Below are positions 57,201-64,000 of a stretch of 64,000 nt of DNA, one piece after another. Each line of letters opens with the position of its first letter. Position 1 is the first letter of the stretch. The translations under genes and the position numbers were made by a program. The stretch comes from Symsagittifera roscoffensis (taxonomy: Eukaryota; Xenacoelomorpha; Acoela; Convolutidae). The stretch lies in contig NC_087070.1 in NCBI RefSeq assembly GCF_963678635.1, forward strand, positions 46,607,467 through 46,671,466. Reading direction: 5' to 3'. The notes under the pieces are model-generated. The model made no database searches. It saw only the letters and a list, made by a program, of their open reading frames with translations, and was not told the DNA's origin.

Positions 57201-58575
57201 CTCAGCGATTTCGAATCTTCGAAAAATCCGTTGCGCTTCGTCCTGTAGATCGATTTGCCAATTGTGTTTTTTTTCTCTGATCCACTGAGAAATCTGATCC
57301 ACTTATGTTTCACTTTTTCTCTGATCCACTTATGTTTCATCGGCTTAGTTTGCACATCCTAGATGTTAATTTTTTTGATGTACAATTTACATTGTAGTTG
57401 CTTTCAGTGTTTTGATTTTTCTTCTATTTGTAATTTGACTAGCCTTCACTTCCTGTATTTTTTCTTTCGTTAAAATTTTTTTTCTGCACAAATGGTTTCG
57501 GCTTTTTTTATCGGCTTATCCACTTACTTTTGATTTGCCAATTGTGTTTTTTTTTCTCTGATCCACTGAGAAATTACCACACAGCAGCGATGCCAGTAAT
57601 TTTTGCTTTGTTCCAGATCGTTGTCACCGTCGTCGTGACGGTCTGCACAACAGAGCGCTTTTTCCAGCATGAAAATACTTTAAAAATACTTTCGATTAAG
57701 TATGAAGAATGATAATCTCAAGTTTGGCCTTAATTATTTACTACAATTGCCCGAGGCTCATCCGGTAGTTGATTTTGGTTTGATAGAACTCTAAATTTAA
57801 TGCTTGCTTAGTATGCACCTCAGGGCTAGAGGGCTAGACAATTTTTTTATTATGCACCACATTGTCAGCAGTTCTCACATTTCGGTGCCAGTGTATCTTG
57901 TTGCTGATTCATGGTAATTTGATTCACTTTGTGTTTCAACAATGATTTTGATTAGACTGAATTTTTCGAATAGGTTTTTTATGTTTTCGTATTATTGGAT
58001 CTACTTAACTTTCCCCTTCCAAGAAAGAGACTATATTGTTTGGTTGGTTAAGTTAGTCGATTTCCAACCAATCAGAATGCATCACATTTCGTGATCTAAA
58101 TAAAACGCTCTAGTGCTATTTTTTTTGTGTTTATTTAGAGGGATAGAGATTCGTAAGTAGATACGATTGGTGGGAGACGGTTAAGTAGATCCATAGTTTT
58201 TTGTGGCTAACTTTCCTGCGCATTTTCTTTTGAGCCATATAAAAATATGTAAGTTTCACGCAGTAGTTAGTGAAATCGCCTGTTTTCAAATGAAGAATTT
58301 TGTCAAATGAATAAACTAAAACAGAGCTGAGGCATCAGAATCAATACTATATTTTTATTGAAAACATGATTGCAATGTACCAGATTTAAACTTGTGAACT
58401 TTAGAAATGTGAACTTTTTCCCACTTTCCAATTCAAATTTTTTAAAACTACTTTACCGTTGTGATAATTCAATGAAACTTGAATTAATGAACAAACTAAA
58501 AAATGTGAATAGAGATGTTCTTTACCCTTGCGCTTAAAATCAGTTCATAATAAATTCATATTTCTTTGCGTCTCC

Positions 58576-58647
58576 TCCTTACTTGCTGTGGAGGTAACGA
58601 ATACGCCTAGGATATCAAAGGTCTAGGGTTCGAATCTGACAGGACCG
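58576..58647 (+). other. Second tRNA-like sequence
   Basis: GTGGAGGTAACGAATACGCC resembles a D arm, and GGTCTAGGGTTCGAATCTGA contains a nearly perfect B box (GGTTCGAATC). Stem pairing is poor. It lies about 105 bp beyond the end of unit 2 and is not the sequence found at 48790. Confidence 0.45.
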
Positions 58648-58704
58648 GTTTTCTTTTAACACGGAAAATATTTCGTTCAAAAAAAATTCGGCTTTTTGTT
58701 AGTT

Positions 58705-58913
58705 TGCTTATGTTTCATCGGCGTAGTTTGCACATCCTAGATGTTAATTTTTTTAATGTACAATTTACATTGTAGTTGCTTTCAGTGTTTTGATTTTTCT
58801 TCTATTTGTAATTTGACTAGCCTTTACTTCCTGTATTTTTTCTTTCGTTTGAAATTTTTTTTCTGCACAAATGCTTTCGGCTTTTTTTTATCGGCTTATC
58901 CACTTACTTTTGA
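58705..58913 (+). repeat. Diverged third copy of a 210-bp piece of the tandem unit
   Basis: Matches 52484-52690 and 57328-57534 with about ten substitutions, from CTTATGTTTCATCGGC to TTATCCACTTACTTTTGA. Unlike the two units it has had time to diverge, so this segment is a dispersed repeat in its own right. Confidence 0.85.
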
Positions 58914-60347
58914 GTAATTTCATGCTCACTTTTGGATCGCACAAAACGCAAAAAATCTTAGTAGAATTTAATTTTTTCATGAAAATTTTCGTTTTTTTTC
59001 CTTTCCTTTTTCCAAATGAGAGGTTTCGACCTTTATAAAATTAGCTTAAGTCACTCATATTGCGTCTTTCAACAAGCGAAAAAAGATTTTATGTGCGAGT
59101 GTGCGCATCAACTTTTTAATGGCCATAATGTTGGGATTTTTTTTCAGGCTTCATTTATGTTTTGGCTTAATGGAGTTCGACCTATATTATATCGGCTTAG
59201 TGACCTCAGATTGTTTCAGTTGACGAGCATATAAGTTTTGTGTGTTTGTGTTTTGAGGGTCAATTTGACTTTATAATTCATTTTTATCGTTCTAGTTTTT
59301 TCGGTTTTTCAGACTTTGCGGCTTTCTTGTTTTGTATCGCAGGTGGCGCGAAGCTCTGCTTCTCCTCTGTGTCATAACTTACATTGTAAAATTGCGAGTT
59401 TAGACATAAAAAGCCGTGAAAAGGCTTTAAATAGAAAATGGGAAATGTAAAGTGGAGAATAGCCAACAAGCGGAAAAGTGCCAAAAGAAGTTGATAGAGG
59501 ACATAAATTTTGTCTAGATGAATTTTAAAAAAGATGAATTTTAAAGCTTGAAAATTTTTATAGTCATTCAATTTTTTCTTATCTTAGAAAAATTATATGT
59601 TTACTACGCTTGCGATTAGCAAACCTTATGTGAAATATCTTTTTCAAACGAGTTATTTTCAAATAACGCAGGAATGATATTGCTCAATTTATGCAATAAA
59701 AGGATCGTGAACATGTTTCAATAATTTTTGCTTCGAAGTCTTGTTGATGCTTTGCTGATTAGCTTAGATTAGTTTTTCCAAAGGGCGAGATTTGGGAACG
59801 AAACGTAAATATTTACTGTGCTTTTTCTGCTGAATAGATTTTCGAATGCAAATTTATTTTTTTTTGAAGAATTAAGACAAAAATTTGAAAGCACATTTTT
59901 TTTCAAAAGTCAATTCAATTGAGAATTTATGTTATCTAGGTTTGTTAGTCATAAGTTAGCGCTATTTCGGCCAACAAAAAGCCACCCATAAAATTAAGTT
60001 TGCCCACAAATCATGCATTTGCCTTTCTCATTGATCACGAATTTCTGAGGTTGGCTTTTCGGGTTCGAGTTAAAATAAAATAATGTGTTTTAATAAGACA
60101 AGCAATTAGTTTTATAGGCGGCTGGAAACAAAATTAATTCTTGGTTTGTTTCTCAAATACTCGATTATAAGCTAGCTGATTAAAATTGATCACCAAAGCT
60201 TCTTTTATTTTCCTGTCTCACCATTACGATAAGTTCTCTGGGAAGGTATTTCCGTTTCTCATTAAATGACTCTTTTGATTGACTTTACTGACTTGCCAGA
60301 ACTGCACGTTTGGTTAATATTTTCGCCATGCTATCATCGAAGAACAG
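58914..60347. other. A/T-rich interval
   Basis: No gene recognised. At 59332-59370 the words TTGTATCGCAGGTGGCGCGAAG and following sequence echo 46838-46878 in the TRAF7-like intron, a diverged dispersed repeat. Confidence 0.45.
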
Positions 60348-60674
60348 TCAAACTTGAGTGGATATTTTGGCATCTGATTGCATCTCGTTTTTGATTATTT
60401 TCAACGGTTCCACTATCGGTTGAGTCTTTGGACAGGAAGCATGATTTGTGTTATTTCTCTCTGCAGATGGCTTTGCTTTTGACTCTTCTTGCATTCGTGG
60501 ATTTTGAATTTCTCTAAGATTTCTGGCATAATTTTGCCCTGCTACTGCTATTTCGGTGTCACACGATTTTTCAGTCTCAACATTTTTCTTTGGCAGCCGG
60601 ACAAAAGATTGCCGGGTTGGTTTTGGCGATTTCTTTTCCTGCTTGAAAGTCACTTTGGTTCTGGTGAAGATTTC
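60348..60674 (-). CDS. Possible alternative last exon, basic tail
   Basis: Minus-strand frame of 108 codons opening exactly at a good acceptor (CATGTTTGCAG) and ending at 60348. Lys-, Glu- and Ser-rich (FKQEKKSPKPTRQSF), no fold recognised. It is in phase 0 like the exon at 60928-61155, so it could be an alternative tail of the membrane-protein gene upstream or belong to another transcript. Confidence 0.35.
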   Translation of the reverse strand, partial: EIFTRTKVTFKQEKKSPKPTRQSFVRLPKKNVETEKSCDTEIAVAGQNYARNLREIQNPRMQEESKAKPSAERNNTNHASCPKTQPIVEPLKIIKNEMQSDAKISTQV

Positions 60675-60927
60675 CTGCAAACATGATCTTTTGATTGAAT
60701 CAAACAGTTTGAAATAATCAAATTGAACTTCTTGTATTTCATTTAAAAGTCAGGTTTGGGGTGAATTTTTTTCGCTATTTTAGTACCAGCTGATGTTCTG
60801 TCAGATCACCCATCAAAAATCCCCTTCGAAATGCTGTAAACTAACCAATGAGTTTTGCTAATGACAGATGTTAGACATTTTAGTCCTTATTTTTTAAAAT
60901 CCCTAATGAGATTCCCTAAATGAAATT

Positions 60928-61752
60928 TCAGCTACAAGAAATATCAGCTCTTTTAAGTTTCTTCTGATGAATTCGTTTTCGTCTTGAATTATTGACTCGT
61001 GCCTGTAGTTTTTTCTTGTACTGTATTTTGGCCTCAGAATCTGAGTCGGCGGGGGATTCAGTACAAATTGATTCACTAGCTTGACGATCCTCTACATCCT
61101 CCGAATCTGATTGGCTGCTGCTACTGTCCGAGTCACTTCTCTCGTCACATTTCAACTAAACTCGTGCAAATAAAGATATAATTATACTGTTTCTAGTTGC
61201 ATAAGGGGTAACGATACAAAGTAATTTCCACCAAGAACGTCCCTTCCAGACAAATATTGTTACCCACCACAAATAAACATCGACATGACGATGTTATCAG
61301 TGGTTTCACACGGTTGTGTATGAAGAACAAATATGTTTGTAGTGAAATAATAGGTTCACGTGCCAAAACTCATTACACTCCGACCATGCGAACAAGATTT
61401 CTTCTAATACAGATATTAAAGATTCGCAGCTGGGGAGAAAAAGGAATATCTTAATATTTTTTGAAAAGTTTATCTCACCAAGCAGGAGCATAGGAATATG
61501 AATCCGACAGCTGAAATGGAAAAGAGCAAAGAGATGACCATGACAAGGAGGAGGAAGTTAACCAGTCCAACTTTTTCCATAGTATCCGTCATCAGATCGG
61601 ATAGACCACTCAGTGCATACACGAATGACTCATCCCAGCCACCAAAATGGATACCAGCTCCCTCTTCGTCATTGTTTGCTCCTGTTTCTGGAGAAGGTTG
61701 AAGGTCTTTGTCACGATATTTAGCAAAGTCACCGGAACCCCATCCAAAGAAG
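60928..61752 (-). CDS. Two last exons of a single-pass membrane protein, possible paralogue of the 4.8-kb unit gene
   Basis: Minus-strand exon 61752-61479 lies between acceptor TTTTTATGATAG and donor GTGAGA. It encodes an acidic ectodomain-like stretch with several Gly and Trp (FFGWGSGDFAKYRD, GIHFGGWDESF) and then a membrane segment, LVNFLLLVMVISLLFSISAV, with a Cys-rich end. The next exon, 61155-60928 after acceptor GAGTTTAG, encodes a very acidic Ser/Asp/Glu tract (ERSDSDSSSS, SDSEDVED) and a basic end (SRRKRIHQKKLKRAD) before a stop. The joining phase is 0, as in the 49.6 kb gene. The first exon here starts with a split codon, so more exons lie upstream. Family unknown. Confidence 0.5.
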
Positions 61753-62189
61753 CTATCATAAAAATAATTTCTTTAAAGAGACAAATCTCATGAACTATCC
61801 AGTAATAAATTGTTTCCAAACGATATCTAATTACAGAGTTATTTATATAAATTTACAAAATAGCTGACTGACAGACGCATAAGTAAACAGAAAAAAATCC
61901 GATTTTCCGAGAAAAAATAGATGGCCATAAACATTTTGAATTACTAGAACACTTTATTATTGAATTTATTCCTGATAAAATTAACCCGAATTGAGAAAAC
62001 TGGATCAATAGGTGAAGTATTCATTTCGCTGGGAAATCTGAAAATTAAATTATATTTTGGAAATAAGAAGTCGATCACGTTTTTCGTGACAATGCACTTT
62101 TGCTGTTCGATAGTGGAGTTTGCCTTCATTTTAACAAAGGAAATGAAGTGAACTTTAAAAGAATCATAAGTCAAACCGCAATAAAGTAA
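61753..62189. other. Interval with dispersed repeat, copy 2
   Basis: 61990-62155 is the reverse-orientation relative of 46480-46600. No gene or upstream exon recognised. Confidence 0.45.
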
Positions 62190-62409
62190 GGCTCTTTTTC
62201 CTCCCCCCCCCCCTCCCCCCCTCCAACTTCACTCAAACATGAACTTTTAAGGTCTAACGAGTGGTTTTACAAGGTTAATTATGAAGACCAATAATGTTTG
62301 TCATGGCCTAATTAGTATGCATGTCAATTTTCAAGACAATCGGACAAAGTGAACAGTAACTTCAAATATAAAAATTTGCAAGGGGGAGGAGGGAGGAGGA
62401 AAAAGAGCC
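62190..62409. mobile_element. MITE of the GGCTCTTTTCC family, copy c
   Basis: Starts GGCTCTTTTTCCTCCCCCCC and ends GGGAGGAGGAAAAAGAGCC. Flanked by TAA on the left and, after one G, TAA on the right, a possible 3-bp duplication. Confidence 0.7.
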
Positions 62410-62454
62410 GTAAATTTGTTGACATTGTCCGATTGTATTGAAAAATTAAAAATT

Positions 62455-62658
62455 GGCTCTTTTTCCTTTCCCCCCACCTGCAAATTTTTACATGTAAATT
62501 TGTTGACGACATTGTCCGATTGTTATGAAAATTTACATACAGACCAATAAGGCCACGACAAACATATTTGGTATTCCTACTCAACGCCGTAATACCACTA
62601 GTTACACTATTAATAAGTTGAAACTGGCGTGAGGTGGGGCGGAAAAGGAAAAAGAGCC
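62455..62658. mobile_element. MITE of the GGCTCTTTTCC family, copy d
   Basis: Starts GGCTCTTTTTCCTTTCCCCC and ends GGGGCGGAAAAGGAAAAAGAGCC-type sequence. The interior has ACGACAAACATATTTGGT, shared with the next fragment. Confidence 0.7.
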
Positions 62659-62790
62659 GAAAAATTACATACGGATTGATAAGGCCACGACAAACATATT
62701 TGGTCTTCATACTCAACCTCGTAAAACCACTCGTTACACTCATATATTGAAGCTCGTGTGAGGTGGGGGGGGGGAGTAATATTGAGCCTG
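62659..62790. mobile_element. Partial MITE adjoining copy d
   Basis: Repeats the right half of copy d (ATAAGGCCACGACAAACATA, CCACTCGTTACACT) and ends in a G10 run, lacking a clean end. Confidence 0.6.
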
Positions 62791-64000
62791 AGCCTGAACA
62801 ATGCTTTTCCTGAAAAAAAAAAACGAAAAACATCATCGCGACCTATAGATGAGTCTAAACTACGTTCATCGACTCGTATAAAATAAATCTGAATCGTATG
62901 GGAGAACACCATTAAGCCTGCCCGGCCCAACGCTAACTTGATCAGCCTGTGCCGGAGGATTTTTATTTTTGATCTTACCTTGCATAAAAAGTGCATTTCC
63001 TAAGCCAGCTTTTGGAAATGTCATTTTTTAAAATAAACTTTGAACAGGAATCAAATTTGGAAATTGGTGCCTGTAAATTTTTTTTACCAAAAGCAATACT
63101 TTTTCGGAACAGTTTGACAACCAGAATTGAGAGGGTGAAGCGGTCGCCCCTTCCGCCCTTGGTTACCATCTAGTCAAAACGAAGCTGAGCGGATTATAAA
63201 AAGGCGGCTTCTCTTTGTTGGATATTTGTACAAAGCATAGTTTAGTTAAACGGTACCTGATGTTTTCTATGTTATTTGTGATCCTTGAGGTGTCTGGCTT
63301 TGTTGAGTTCGGACTCTGAGCAAATAAGGCTAACAGCGTCGCAAGGATGCTCTGATAGTAGGCTTGATTTTCCGTCAGCTGAAATACTTTTTACTCAATG
63401 GGCTTTTTCGGGTTTTCGTTAAATTACAATATAAAGCTGTCAAAAGTTGTTTATGCGACAGTTTGCATCTTAAGGGAATAATGTTGTTAAAATCTAAAAA
63501 TTTGTTCCTTCTGACATATTTTAGAATTATTTATAACAGCAAGTCATTTCAATTAGTTCTTTCGAGGGTAAATGTTTCTTAAAAGTATAGACATTTAGGG
63601 GTAAAAAACCGCACAAAATAAACGAATTATTGTCGTCGCAAACTCTAATAATTTGCGATCAAAAACCCACGTTACTCAACGTCAGTTTTGTAAAAAAAAA
63701 ATTGATCATCATTAATAGTTTGAATCAGGTAACCACTTCTGCACCTGTTTCATCAAAGTTCAGTTCTCGAACAGCGCCAAAGTTTTGAATCGCCTATTAC
63801 GATCTTTTGGTTTGCGACCGTAGTTTTATTCGGTCAGCCCACTTTTTGTGCAAAGATTTGGGCAAAGTTTATGGGTTATTTACACAGCATATGAATTGGC
63901 GCATTCTTAACTGCCTCATGTCTAAGAATAAAGCATGTGGAAAGTAGAGGAAGTTAGAGCGCCATGACACAATTTCGAGACACGTGGTTGTTGCACCGGA
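62791..64000. other. Right-hand end of the window, unassigned
   Basis: A/T-rich. No coding frame above background, no RNA gene and no WD40 exon recognised. Confidence 0.45.

Larger units (their letters stand above)
53627..58470. repeat. 4,844-bp tandem unit, copy 2
   Basis: Head-to-tail with copy 1, no spacer, one shared base (A) at the junctions. Apparent identity over nearly 5 kb in a region of otherwise decayed repeats means either a very recent duplication or an assembly artefact. Confidence 0.95.

Overview
This is a repeat-rich, AT-rich stretch of an animal nuclear genome, almost certainly an invertebrate. The evidence is a spliced TRAF7-type gene (RING, TRAF zinc fingers, WD40 repeats) with consensus GT/AG introns of about 0.45-1.6 kb, together with several classes of decayed retroelement and small DNA transposons. 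I cannot fix the phylum from sequence alone, and nothing here looks bacterial, organellar or free-viral.

Layout. (1) 1-6.25 kb, minus strand: element A, a Ty3/gypsy-like LTR retrotransposon (gag, DTG protease, YVDD reverse transcriptase, RNase H, start of integrase) that runs off the left edge and is broken by stops, frameshifts and deletions. (2) 6.5-11.03 kb: a minisatellite with a 14-bp monomer and a 1,637-bp higher-order repeat. (3) 11-15.8 kb: non-coding sequence with a scrap of another integrase C-terminus. (4) 15.8-35.5 kb, minus strand: element B, a second, related gypsy-like element. After gag-protease-RT-RNase H-integrase it carries a macro-domain-like C-terminal extension of Pol. 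About 8.6 kb of accessory reading frame follows, holding a coiled coil, an SGNH/GDSL hydrolase with intact catalytic residues, and a long tract I cannot assign. Its gag contains a 1.26-kb tandem duplication. (5) 35.5-42.4 kb: a CCCTCCGGATT tandem array, a non-autonomous hAT element with an 8-bp target-site duplication, and fragments of a GIY-YIG (Penelope-like) element, a Copia-like element and a gag zinc-knuckle. (6) 42.57-47.32 kb, plus strand: TRAF7-like gene, five exons visible, with a frameshift in the RING and no exons found for the last WD repeats. (7) 48.78-58.47 kb: two head-to-tail copies of a 4,844-bp unit, apparently identical. Each holds MITEs, a tRNA-like sequence and a two-exon minus-strand membrane-protein gene. 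(8) 58.5-64 kb: a third membrane-protein gene with the same exon logic, more MITEs, and sequence with no recognised genes.

How it fits together. Only the TRAF7-like gene and perhaps the small membrane-protein genes look like host genes; the rest is mobile DNA in various states of decay. The part most worth attention is element B, where an LTR retroelement seems to have acquired a macro-like module and a very large accessory polyprotein with an SGNH hydrolase. The accessory frame begins 40 bases after a good candidate 3' splice site, in the position where retroviruses and errantiviruses place env. I could not match a pair of LTRs by eye for either element.
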